A stretch of 64,000 nt of DNA from Pseudomonas sp. H3(2019) (lineage in GTDB: Bacteria > Pseudomonadota > Gammaproteobacteria > Pseudomonadales > Pseudomonadaceae): contig NZ_VMSG01000025.1 of the NCBI RefSeq assembly GCF_007713465.1, positions 1 to 64,000 of the forward strand, in the 5' to 3' direction. The translations under genes were made by a program, and so were the position numbers. The number at the start of each line of letters is the position of its first letter. Within the stretch, counting starts at the first letter, position 1. The notes beneath the pieces are model-generated. The model was not told where the DNA came from. It saw only the letters and a program-made list of their open reading frames with translations, and did no database searches. Shown here piece by piece: positions 1 to 7,448 of the stretch.

Positions 1-310
1 GATCAAGATCAACAGCGGCAGGCGAGCTAACGCTCGGCCTGTTGAGTGGTTGGGGGCGGGCGCGTCACTTCGCTGATCGTTCCCACGCTCTGCGTGGGAA
101 TGCCGCCCGGGACGCTCCGCGTCCCTTCCCGGATGTGACGCAGAGCGTCAAAGGATGCATTCCTTCGCTGCGCGTGGGAACGATCGAATCAAACGGTGAT
201 GTTTCTGGGCAAGCTCGTCGGAGATTTCCCGCACGTTGTAGCGGTGTGCGTGAACTGGCGTGAATTGGGCTTCACCGATAGTCTTTGGGCTGTCACTGCA
301 AATTCAGTGA
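1..310. other. Intergenic left edge of window, no gene supported
   Basis: No convincing coding region is seen. Positions 11-46 can form an imperfect GC-rich hairpin that could be the end of an upstream transcript, but no T-run follows it. Positions 75-185 hold one copy of the dispersed palindromic repeat, listed separately. The rest, up to the structured RNA candidate at 311, shows nothing I can name. Confidence 0.6.
75..185 (+). repeat. ~110-bp palindromic repeat, copy A
   Basis: The element opens with GATCGTTCCCACGC and closes with its complement ending GGGAACGATC. Each outer arm also folds on itself (CCCACGC/GCGTGGG), and an inner pair of hairpins is built on GACGCTCCGCGTC-type sequence, so the whole unit is a nested palindrome. 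The right arm here is damaged (TTCCTTCGC in place of TTCCCACGC). Orientation, judged from the asymmetric inner spacer, matches copies at 23014 and 27819. It resembles REP/REPIN-type elements, and no transposase lies nearby. Confidence 0.85.
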
Positions 311-450
311 CAGGGTGTGGAAGCCCTTATATCGTTAGGCGCACAAAGCGCCACCAGTTCGGCGTTTTTTTATCGTCTGAGTTTTATGGTGGCTGTGCGC
401 GGGGCGCTTTCGAGCGCGCCGGGTGCCTAACGTCCCGGTCTTCCACACCT
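311..450 (+). ncRNA. C4-like antisense structured RNA (candidate)
   Basis: Three nested stems are visible: GGTGTGGAAG 314-323 with 440-449, CGTTAGGC 333-340 with 425-432, and GCGCACA 339-345 with 394-400 continuing as GCCACC 350-355 with 388-393 (the second and third share two bases and so compete at that edge). A short GCGCT-TTCG-AGCGC hairpin lies at 404-417. Segments of this RNA are complementary to the leader of the small ORF at 522: 440-446 to 473-479, 350-359 to 484-493 with one mismatch, and 425-431 to 505-511. This is the logic of the C4 antisense RNA family of phage P1 and many bacteria, where a structured upstream RNA pairs around the downstream ribosome-binding region. Family assignment is from memory and needs a covariance search. 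Confidence 0.5.
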
Positions 451-456
451 GCGTAC

Positions 457-511
457 AGCCGCCACCTATTGCGTGGAAGTGATAACTGGCGGCTTCAATC
501 CATACGTTAGG
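457..511 (+). promoter_or_regulatory. Leader with sites complementary to the upstream RNA
   Basis: This leader of the ORF at 522 contains GTGGAAG (473-479), AACTGGCGGC (484-493) and CGTTAGG (505-511). Each is complementary to a segment of the structured RNA just upstream, and CGTTAGG is also a second copy of the 5' strand of one of its stems. The leader can also fold on itself (AGCCGCCA 457-464 with TGGCGGCT 487-494). Pairing by the upstream RNA would compete with that fold and lie just before the start codon, so translational control is plausible; this is inference. Confidence 0.45.
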
Positions 512-521
512 AATCAGAATA

Positions 522-854
522 ATGAACACCTACACCCCCAATCCACCCTACGTCCCGCCAACTTCTCATCCTTCCAACCGCTACATGGCCCTCACCAGCA
601 ACTGCTCCGACATGCCGACCTTGTTCGTCGACACCCACGCGCCGCTCGATATCCTGCTCGACGCTGCCCGTTATCGCATTCGTGCGGTGACTCAGGTGCT
701 GGAGAACCTGGCGATGCGTGGGGAGATTGCCAGCGATTCGGTGATCCTCAACGATTTCGCCTTGCTGTGCGCCATTCCGTTGCGTGATGGCTGTGATCTG
801 CTGGATGTGCTCGGGCGGCGGTTGCCGGAACCGGTTTTGGATTCAGTTAAATAG
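522..854 (+). CDS. Small Pseudomonas protein of unknown function (DUF3077-like?)
   Basis: This 110-residue cytoplasmic protein has no signal peptide or membrane segment. The first ~30 residues are proline-rich and probably disordered (PNPPYVPPTSHP). Residues ~32-105 carry the pattern of short Pseudomonas-only proteins of the DUF3077/DUF6124 type (TLFVDTHAPLDILLDAA, then an alpha-helical stretch); I give the family only tentatively and know of no function. The ORF has good codon use for the genome. There is no strong Shine-Dalgarno before ATG 522, which fits translation controlled by the structured leader at 311-511. A hairpin with a T-run at 966-990 probably ends the transcript. Confidence 0.65.
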   Translation: MNTYTPNPPYVPPTSHPSNRYMALTSNCSDMPTLFVDTHAPLDILLDAARYRIRAVTQVLENLAMRGEIASDSVILNDFALLCAIPLRDGCDLLDVLGRRLPEPVLDSVK

Positions 855-965
855 AGTGTTCAGTGCGGTCTGTCTTTTTCTCGATCCTGCGACAGGCTTT
901 TCACGAATTACTTACATCCTGAAGCGCAGATTGAACTGACAAAAGGATTTGACCCCATCAAGCAG

Positions 966-990
966 AAAGCCCGCCATGTGCGGGTTTTTT
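966..990 (+). terminator. Rho-independent terminator, probably bidirectional
   Basis: An 8-bp stem (AAGCCCGC 967-974 with 980-987, one G-T pair) and a 5-base loop are followed by a T-run on the plus strand. It ends the small gene at 522-854 and lies ~20 bp past the stop codon of the convergent aruG-like gene, so it can serve both. Confidence 0.75.
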
Positions 991-1007
991 GCTGTTTGTT
1001 TGGCGAG

Positions 1008-2042
1008 TTATGCGGCAACCGCCTGCCGCTGTTGCTTGAGCAACGGCACGGCGCGTACCGAGCTGCCAGCTTGCAATTGCAGGCGCTTGGCGGTCAGGCG
1101 ATCGACCAGCAAGCTATTGCCGACCAGTCGGGCGCGGGCGGCGGTGATCCGGCAGTTTTCCAGGCGCTGGTTATGGATCAGCCAGAGCGGTGCATTGTCG
1201 TCAGGTGTGCCGACCATCAGGTCCAGCGACTGGCTGTTGCGCACGGCACGGATTTTCGAGACCTGGGCTTCGATAACCGGGCCGCCGTCGAAGATGTCGA
1301 TGTAACCCTTATGGGCAAAGCCTTCGTTGCAGAGGATTCTGCGCGCCGGTTCGGCGTTTTGATGGGCCTTGCCGATCACCGCCTGGGCTTGCTCGGTGAG
1401 CAGGCAGGTGTACAGCGGCTGACGTGGCATCAGCTCGGCGATGAACGACTTGTTGCCGAGCCCGGACAAGTGATCGGCGTGGCTGAAATCCATTTTGAAA
1501 AAATGTCGACCCAGGCTGTCCCAGAACGGCGAGCAGCCTTGCTCGTCGGCGCTGCCGCGCAGTTCGGCGATCAGTTTTTCGCCGAACAGGTGCGGGAACT
1601 CGGCGACAAACAGCAATCGCGCAACCGACAGCAGCCGGCCATTATGGCCCTGGCGCTGATCCGGGCGCAGGAACAACGAGCAGATTTCCGATTGGCCGGT
1701 CATCTCGTTGTTGAGGAACAAGGTCGGGATTTGTCGACGGATTCCCAGGTCTGCCGAGGTGTTGACCGTCAACCCGACGCGGTAGTTGTACCAGGGCTCG
1801 CGCAGCCCGACGGCACCTGCCAGGGCGCTGACGCCGATCACTTGCTGATCGTCGTCTTCGAGCACAAACAGATAGTCGGCGTCAGCCCGTTCAACCTGCC
1901 CGGCAAAGGTCCGCTGCGCCCAGCGTATACGCAGGGTCAGACGCTCCTCGTTGGCCGGCAGCGTGGTGAACCCTGGGCCGGCGTGGCGTGCCAGCGCCAG
2001 TAACGCGGGCAGGTCGGTCATTTGAACCGGGCGCACGATCAT
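1008..2042 (-). CDS. aruG: Arginine N-succinyltransferase-like protein, AruG/AstA family
   Basis: This 344-residue protein belongs to the AstA family, which in the arginine succinyltransferase pathway transfers succinyl from succinyl-CoA to the alpha-amino group of arginine or ornithine. Family features are clear throughout: IVRPVQMTDLPALLALA at the N-terminus, SPFWDSLGRHFF in the middle, KSFIAELMPRQPLY, and IDIFDGGPVIEA near the C-terminus. I chose ATG 2042 because AAGGAG lies at the right distance and family members begin this way; a longer frame reaches 2084 inside the upstream gene. It follows the aruF-like gene by 31 bp. No aruC, aruD, aruB or aruE is nearby, so this looks like a second copy outside the usual operon; the actual substrate is unproven. 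Confidence 0.85.
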   Translation of the reverse strand: MIVRPVQMTDLPALLALARHAGPGFTTLPANEERLTLRIRWAQRTFAGQVERADADYLFVLEDDDQQVIGVSALAGAVGLREPWYNYRVGLTVNTSADLGIRRQIPTLFLNNEMTGQSEICSLFLRPDQRQGHNGRLLSVARLLFVAEFPHLFGEKLIAELRGSADEQGCSPFWDSLGRHFFKMDFSHADHLSGLGNKSFIAELMPRQPLYTCLLTEQAQAVIGKAHQNAEPARRILCNEGFAHKGYIDIFDGGPVIEAQVSKIRAVRNSQSLDLMVGTPDDNAPLWLIHNQRLENCRITAARARLVGNSLLVDRLTAKRLQLQAGSSVRAVPLLKQQRQAVAA

Positions 2043-2073
2043 GATGGAGCTCCTTGGGTGCGGAAGACCTGCT

Positions 2074-3090
2074 TCATAGCGCAATCAGCCGAACCGGGCC
2101 GCCATTGTCCAGTTGCAAGGCGTCAAGCTGGGCGGTGTTGAGCAAGACGGGCTCGTCCGCGCTCCAGTCCAGATCGGCGATAATCGCCCGGTAGTTTTCC
2201 AGCGCGTCATTGCTCAGCAGGTACGGCGTCTTGCCGCCGCTGTGTGAGCTCAAGTGCGCAACGGCCGTGCGGGTCTGGGCGATCGAACGAATACTCGGGG
2301 CGCGTGCAAACAGTGTTGGCCCACCATCGAAGAGGTCGATGTAGCTGTTGGTCTCGAAGCCTTCACGTTCAAGGATATCGAAGGCTTCCTGGCCATCCGG
2401 ATGAATCCGGCCAATACACGCCTGAGCGCTTTGCGGCAGCATCGGCACGTAGATCGGGTAGTGCGGCATCAACTCGGCGAGAAAGCTTCGGTTCTGCAAG
2501 CCGCAGAGACGTTCGGCCTCGACGTAGGGCAGGTCGAAAAAGTGCTTGCCCAATGCATCCCAGAACGGCGACTCACCCGTATCGCTGCTGTAGCCGACGA
2601 TTTCGGTAATTACTGCGTCGGAAAAACGCTGAGGATGGGCGGCGATGAACATCAGCCGGGCCCGCGAAAGCATTTCCGAGGAGGGCGTGCGCTCAAGCTC
2701 GGCGTTGACGTGAAAACCGCGCAGCAAGGTATGGGCGCTGAGGTCCTGGCATAACGACAGCGCCGGCACCCCGTGATGAATGTTCAGCTCGCGCGACTCA
2801 CTGGTGAACGGGCGGTTGCGCAGGCTGTAGAAGGGCTCGTTGAAACCGGCGGTCGCGAGGACTTCCGAACAGCCCAGCAGCCGTTGACTGGCCAGATCCT
2901 CCAGCACGAAGAAATAGTTCTCCGGGCCAGGGTTCTTCACGTCACTGGCAAACGATGCGCAGGAAGCGAGAATCTTCTGGCGCAGGCGCTCGGTGTCGTC
3001 CGGCAACGAGGTGACACCCACCAGACTGTCGCGTGCCAGTTGCTGCAACTGAGGCAAGTCGGTTAACTGAACTGGACGTAAGGCCAGCAT
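2074..3090 (-). CDS. aruF: Arginine N-succinyltransferase-like protein, AruF/AstA family
   Basis: This 338-residue protein is the second AstA-family subunit. In Pseudomonas the arginine/ornithine succinyltransferase is made of AruF and AruG, and the two genes here keep that order. Landmarks are LALRPVQLTDLPQLQQLA, GVTSLPDDTERL, GESPFWDALGKHFF, RSFLAELMPHYPIYVP and YIDLFDGGPTLFAR. The start is supported by AGGAG upstream of ATG 3090. From memory the sequence is noticeably more divergent from canonical AruF than expected for the only copy in the genome, consistent with a paralogue. It lies 132 bp downstream of an APC permease gene in what appears to be one long transcript beginning at the rpiR-type regulator. 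Confidence 0.85.
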   Translation of the reverse strand: MLALRPVQLTDLPQLQQLARDSLVGVTSLPDDTERLRQKILASCASFASDVKNPGPENYFFVLEDLASQRLLGCSEVLATAGFNEPFYSLRNRPFTSESRELNIHHGVPALSLCQDLSAHTLLRGFHVNAELERTPSSEMLSRARLMFIAAHPQRFSDAVITEIVGYSSDTGESPFWDALGKHFFDLPYVEAERLCGLQNRSFLAELMPHYPIYVPMLPQSAQACIGRIHPDGQEAFDILEREGFETNSYIDLFDGGPTLFARAPSIRSIAQTRTAVAHLSSHSGGKTPYLLSNDALENYRAIIADLDWSADEPVLLNTAQLDALQLDNGGPVRLIAL

Positions 3091-3112
3091 GGAGGTACTC
3101 CTGTATCAAAGG

Positions 3113-3133
3113 GCCTGATGCCGGGCATCAGGC
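3113..3133. promoter_or_regulatory. Perfect inverted repeat upstream of aruF-like gene
   Basis: Arms of 9 bp (GCCTGATGC and GCATCAGGC) flank a 3-base spacer, 23 bp before the aruF start. No T-run follows on the minus strand, so it is not a standard terminator. It may be an operator or an mRNA processing/stability hairpin between the permease and succinyltransferase genes. Confidence 0.4.
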
Positions 3134-3222
3134 TTGACTATCACTGTCGGTTTCCACGCATTACAACGGCGTTAGGCTAATCCTTGCCAGCGACCGCTCG
3201 ACGTTTCAAACACAGGCCTTTC

Positions 3223-4572
3223 TTAACTGTTGGAAGGGTCCGGCAACACAGCGCTGGCGCCGATTCTGTTGAGGAAAAACAGGTAGACCAGGCCCGCCGC
3301 AATCCAGATGCCACCGAGCTTTTGCGCATCGACACCCATGTTGTACAAGATGGCGCTGACGATGACGAAGCCGATCACCGGGCAGACCAGATGACGGATC
3401 ACCTGGCCGGATTTCTGCCGACGCCAGTAGTGGTTGATCACGGTCAGGTGCAGCAGCATGAAGCCGCTCAGGGCCCCGAAGTTCACCAATGAAGTCAGGG
3501 TGTCCACCGAGTTGATGAACAGGTAGCAGATCAGCAGCGACAGCACCGCCACCAGGTAAATGCTGATGTGCGGGGTGTTGTGTTTGGGGTGTACCTTGGC
3601 CAGCACTTTGGGCAGTTTACCGTCGCGTGCCATGCCAAATAGCAAGCGCGATACCGCGGCTTGCGAGGTGATCGCCACCGCCACGCCCCAGGCCAGTGCC
3701 GTGGCCACACCGGTGACAGTTGCCAGCCAACTGCCGGCGGCGATTTCGGCGATTTCATAGAACGCGGTATCGGCGGACTTGAATCCCATGCCAGCGGCCA
3801 GGTCCGTTGCGATCCAGGTCTGCACGACGAAAATCACCCCCATGACCACCAGCGTGATCAACGCGGCTTTGCCGACGCTGCGGCCCGGATCGCCCTTGAT
3901 CTCTTCTGCCAGGGTCGAAATCGCATCGAAGCCGAGGAACGACAACACCGCAATCGACACCGCTTGCATGAGCAACGCGAAGTTGAAGTGCTCAGGGTTG
4001 TACAACGGCGCCAGGGTCAGCTGGCCGTTACCGGCGCCACCGTGCAAGGCGGTCCAGGCGTAGAACAGGAAAATCCCCAGCACCACCAGTTGCGCCAGCA
4101 GAAAGATGATGTTCATCCGTGCGGTAAAGGTGATTCCCCGCAGGTTGACGAAGGTCGCACTGACCAGGAAGGCGAGGATGAAACCGACCTTGGGAATGTC
4201 CGGGTACAGGTGATTCAACGCCATCGCCGCATACACGTAGAGCAGCGGCGGGATCAGCAGGTAGTCGAGCAGCATCAGCCAGCCGGCGATAAAGCCGACA
4301 TGCGGGTTCAGCCCGCGTTGAGCATAGGAGTAGACCGAGCCGGCAATCGGGAAGGCTCGCGCCATACTGCCGTAACTCAATGCGGTGAACACCATCGCCA
4401 CCATGCCGATGATGTAGGCCAGTGGCACCATGCCGGGCGCCTCCTGGTTGACGTAACCATAGACGCCGAACGGGGCGATGGGGATCATGAAAATCATCCC
4501 GTAAACCACCAGATCGGTCAGCGACAGGCTGCGTTTCAACTCTTGCTTGTAGCCGAATTCTTCTATTTCCAT
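3223..4572 (-). CDS. APC-family amino acid/amine permease
   Basis: This 449-residue inner-membrane transporter of the amino acid-polyamine-organocation superfamily has about twelve hydrophobic segments spread over the whole length. The region FMIPIAPFGVYGYV near the N-terminus and GFDAISTLAEEIKGDPGRSVGKA in the middle are typical of the family and resemble PuuP-type (putrescine) importers. ATG 4572 was chosen because AAGGAG sits 9 bp upstream; a frame open to 4596 would put the start inside that ribosome-binding site. The neighbouring glutamate-ligase-like, deformylase-like and N-succinyltransferase-like genes suggest it imports an amine or amino acid degraded by this cluster. The substrate cannot be read from sequence. 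Confidence 0.85.
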   Translation of the reverse strand: MEIEEFGYKQELKRSLSLTDLVVYGMIFMIPIAPFGVYGYVNQEAPGMVPLAYIIGMVAMVFTALSYGSMARAFPIAGSVYSYAQRGLNPHVGFIAGWLMLLDYLLIPPLLYVYAAMALNHLYPDIPKVGFILAFLVSATFVNLRGITFTARMNIIFLLAQLVVLGIFLFYAWTALHGGAGNGQLTLAPLYNPEHFNFALLMQAVSIAVLSFLGFDAISTLAEEIKGDPGRSVGKAALITLVVMGVIFVVQTWIATDLAAGMGFKSADTAFYEIAEIAAGSWLATVTGVATALAWGVAVAITSQAAVSRLLFGMARDGKLPKVLAKVHPKHNTPHISIYLVAVLSLLICYLFINSVDTLTSLVNFGALSGFMLLHLTVINHYWRRQKSGQVIRHLVCPVIGFVIVSAILYNMGVDAQKLGGIWIAAGLVYLFFLNRIGASAVLPDPSNS

Positions 4573-4716
4573 GAAGCAGTTCTCCTTGTAAGCCACTATG
4601 GCAATGTGTTTGAACCAGGCAGTTCATAAACACGCTGACGCGTTTGTTATCGTTGCTTTACCGGTATAACTATCGGTGTTTTTTCAGCTTGAAACGGTTC
4701 GCTTGACGCCGTGGCT

Positions 4717-5478
4717 CTACAGCAACGGCGCCAGATAATCGCTCCAGGTCTGGACTGCCAGCCGATTGCGCAACAGGTCGTTGCGCACCTCGATCAGCAC
4801 CGAATCGATGCCTCGGGCGTCGCCGTGAAACGGCACTGTCATGTCGTTCGCCGGATTGATTCTGTAGGGCTGATTGCCGGCGACCCGCAGTGGATGACTG
4901 GCCAACCCGTCGATCAGCCGGTTCGCATAATCCTCGGCCTGCCCGTAGAGCACGCCGGCTTCCAGCGCCCGAGGCTGGCCGAAGTAGATCGGCGTGAAGC
5001 TGTGAATACCCACTACCCGCACCGCACGGCCTTCGGCCAGACGTGTATCGATCAGTTCGCCAAGGCGGGTGTGAAACGGCGTAAACAGGCACTGGCGTCG
5101 GTAGTCGCGGGTCGCTTCGTCGAGGTTCTGATTCCCTGGCACCGGGTAAATTTCGCTCTTGGCCAGGATGCTGTCCGGGGCCCGCAACGGACGGTTGAGG
5201 TCGATCAGCAGGCGCGAGTAGTTGGCCGCCAGCAGGGTTGCGCCGAGGGCTTTGGACAGGCTCTCGGCGAGCTCCAGGGCGCCGATGTCCCAGGCAATGT
5301 GCTCGTGCGCGGCCTCGCGGCTCAACCCCAGATCGTTCAAGGCCGGCGGGATGTAGCGGCTGGCATGTTCACACACCAGAATCAGCGGGTGCTCGGACGC
5401 TTCCAGGCTCAGGCTGTACGCCGGCTCGGTGTAGAGTCCAGACTCGGCAGATTCAGTAGAGGCGTGCATAGTGCTCAC
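4717..5478 (-). CDS. N-formylglutamate amidohydrolase-family protein
   Basis: This 253-residue protein belongs to the N-formylglutamate amidohydrolase (COG3931-like) family of metal-dependent hydrolases, which release formate from N-formyl amino acids. Visible landmarks are HPLILVCEHASRYIP (metal/active-site region ~29-43), DIGALELAESLS, YSRLLIDLNRP and VGIHSFTP. No signal peptide is seen. The gene starts inside the end of the upstream ligase gene (26-bp overlap), and an internal ATG at 5469 is an alternative start. Tight coupling to the ligase suggests the two enzymes act on the same metabolite. No hut genes are near, so a role in ordinary histidine degradation is not indicated. Confidence 0.82.
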   Translation of the reverse strand: MSTMHASTESAESGLYTEPAYSLSLEASEHPLILVCEHASRYIPPALNDLGLSREAAHEHIAWDIGALELAESLSKALGATLLAANYSRLLIDLNRPLRAPDSILAKSEIYPVPGNQNLDEATRDYRRQCLFTPFHTRLGELIDTRLAEGRAVRVVGIHSFTPIYFGQPRALEAGVLYGQAEDYANRLIDGLASHPLRVAGNQPYRINPANDMTVPFHGDARGIDSVLIEVRNDLLRNRLAVQTWSDYLAPLL

Positions 5479-6805
5479 AGAGTTGGGCGGGCGACAGGTG
5501 TTGGGTCAAGGCGAGTTCCTCGGTTTTGACGGCGAAATAGGTGTCGAGCAAGGCGCTTGGCAAGGCTTCAAGCAAGGCCTCGCTGCCCCGCAAGTGGCTC
5601 AGGGCCTGCGCGAGTGACGCGGGCAGGGCGACGATGCCGCGGCGCTGGCGTTGTTCTTCATTCAGCGAATCCGGGACTTCATCGGTGATCGCGTTTAGCG
5701 CCAGGCGTTGCTCGATGCCCAGTCGGCCGGCAATCAGCACGGCAGCCAGCGCCAGATGAGGGGAGGCCGTGGCGTCCATGGCGCGGAATTCGAGGTTGAA
5801 TTGCGCGGCCTCGGATTTGCTGCCCAGGCTCACGGTCGGGCAGATCCGCAGCGCCGCTTCGCGGTTGCGTTGGCCCAGGCACGCATACGACGCGCTCCAG
5901 TGATGCGGTTGCAGGCGCTCATAGGAAATCGGTGTCGGCGCGGTCAACGCGCAGAGGGCCGGCAAGTAGTGCAATACGCCTGCGGACCAGTGCTGGCCGA
6001 GGGTCGACAGGCCATTGGCGGTCCCGGCGTCGTACAGCACCGGATCGCCGGACAGGCCGTGCAGGCTCAGGTGCAGGTGCACGCCGTTGCATACCGCGTG
6101 CTCGGACGTCTTGGGTGCAAAGCTCAGGTTCAGGCCCATTTGCCGGGCGATCTCACGGGTGATCTCGCGCACATTGACCGCGCGGTCGGCCGCCGCGACA
6201 CCCTGGGTCGGACGGCAGGTAATTTCGTATTGGTGTTTGCCATATTCGGGCAGGAACATTTCCGGCTCGACCCCACCTGCGCGCAAGGCGCTGAGCAGCC
6301 AGCCGCCGAATGCCGCGCCCTGACGCTGGGCCTCCAGCGAAAATGCCAGATGCTCGGTCTGGGCGCTGTCGGTGGTGAGGTTGAATTCGTGCTCGAAGGC
6401 CGAAGTGATCTGCAGCCCCAGTTCATCGTGGTAACGCTGTATTTCGTTGCGCAGCAGCGTCCGCGGGCAGGCCGCCCATGGACGGCCATCGGTTTCGCAA
6501 ATGTCGCCATGGATAAAATCCAGGGCCGGCGCACTGGCATCGGGACCGTTGCTGACCGTTACGCGACTGGCCAGGTCGGGGATCAGCCGCAAGTCACCGT
6601 AGGCACCCCACGGATTACTGGAGGCGATGATGTCTTGCGGGGTCAGCGCGCTGTTGGCCGGGACCCAACCGCAACCGGCGGCTTTGTAGTGTTCGAGTTC
6701 ATCGCTGGGAAACGACCGGCCGCGGGTCACGCCGATCAGGTCCGTGGTGACGATGGTGGTCATGGCCACGGGCGTCAGGGGTTCACTGCTGTTGGCGCGG
6801 CTCAT
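5453..6805 (-). CDS. Glutamine-synthetase-like gamma-glutamyl ligase
   Basis: This 450-residue protein has the glutamine synthetase fold: FEHEF (137-141) of the metal/ATP site, NGVHLHLSL (240-248), the NSYKRL-like segment PTPISYERLQPHH with GQRNREAALRI, and a C-terminal FRAMDATASPHLALAAVL. It is shorter than GlnA and lacks its adenylylation loop signature. Relatives such as PuuA, IpuC or FluG ligate glutamate to amines rather than to ammonia. ATG 6805 overlaps the stop of the upstream hydrolase by 4 bp (ATGA), which supports this start over the longer frame to 6883. Within the cluster it probably activates or masks an amine; the acceptor is unknown. Confidence 0.85.
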   Translation of the reverse strand: MSRANSSEPLTPVAMTTIVTTDLIGVTRGRSFPSDELEHYKAAGCGWVPANSALTPQDIIASSNPWGAYGDLRLIPDLASRVTVSNGPDASAPALDFIHGDICETDGRPWAACPRTLLRNEIQRYHDELGLQITSAFEHEFNLTTDSAQTEHLAFSLEAQRQGAAFGGWLLSALRAGGVEPEMFLPEYGKHQYEITCRPTQGVAAADRAVNVREITREIARQMGLNLSFAPKTSEHAVCNGVHLHLSLHGLSGDPVLYDAGTANGLSTLGQHWSAGVLHYLPALCALTAPTPISYERLQPHHWSASYACLGQRNREAALRICPTVSLGSKSEAAQFNLEFRAMDATASPHLALAAVLIAGRLGIEQRLALNAITDEVPDSLNEEQRQRRGIVALPASLAQALSHLRGSEALLEALPSALLDTYFAVKTEELALTQHLSPAQLCEHYARLY

Positions 6806-7446
6806 GCCTGCAACGCCTGCAAACGGTCGAGCACGGTCTGCGTGTCGGTGATCCAGCAATAGCCCTTGATCGCGTTCAGGCACGCCAGATGGCGTTGCTC
6901 GGTGTAGGTCGCGCAGGCGTCTTCGACCAACGTCACCAGATAGCCGCGGTCAGCCGCATCGCGCACGGCCATGTCGACACACTGGTCGGTGACGATGCCG
7001 GCGATGATCAGATGGCGGGTTTGCAGATTGCGCAGCACATAGTCGATGTTGGTCGAGTTGAAAACTCCGGAGGAGGTCTTGGGCAAGACGATTTCGTTTT
7101 CGGCCGGTGTCAGCTCTTCAATGATGGCGGCGTGTGGGCTGCCTTTTGGCAGGTGCATGTCCGACAGTTTGTGGTCCAGCGAGCGGTCGCGACCGTCGGC
7201 GGTGAGGCTTTCGATAAGCGTGTGCAGAACGTTCTGCCGAGCCGTGCGCACGGCCGCCAACAGCCTGAGCTGATTGGGAATCACCTGCTGGCGGGTACGC
7301 TCGAGGAAATACCTGGCATCGGGCCCTTGCAGGTGCGGGTCGAACTGCGGCTCAAGCCAGGCGCGTTGCATGTCCACCAGCAGCAGCGCGGTGTGGTCGG
7401 TAGCAAACGGCAGGTCACGGGGCGAGTGATGGGGGAGCATAAACAT
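6802..7446 (-). CDS. Isochorismatase-family cysteine hydrolase
   Basis: This 214-residue cytoplasmic hydrolase has the complete catalytic triad expected in the family: Asp25 in LLLVDMQRAW, Lys123 in VLPKTSSGVF and Cys156 in GIVTDQCVDMA. Relatives hydrolyse amides such as nicotinamide, N-carbamoylsarcosine or ureidoacrylate, as well as isochorismate. ATG 7446 has GGAGG upstream; a second ATG at 7440 with AAGGA is also possible. The gene lies 2 bp after the regulator and overlaps the ligase gene by 4 bp, so all three should be translated from one mRNA. An amide-cleaving step in the local pathway is the simplest reading, but the substrate is unknown. Confidence 0.85.
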   Translation of the reverse strand: MFMLPHHSPRDLPFATDHTALLLVDMQRAWLEPQFDPHLQGPDARYFLERTRQQVIPNQLRLLAAVRTARQNVLHTLIESLTADGRDRSLDHKLSDMHLPKGSPHAAIIEELTPAENEIVLPKTSSGVFNSTNIDYVLRNLQTRHLIIAGIVTDQCVDMAVRDAADRGYLVTLVEDACATYTEQRHLACLNAIKGYCWITDTQTVLDRLQALQA

Positions 7447-7448
7447 CC

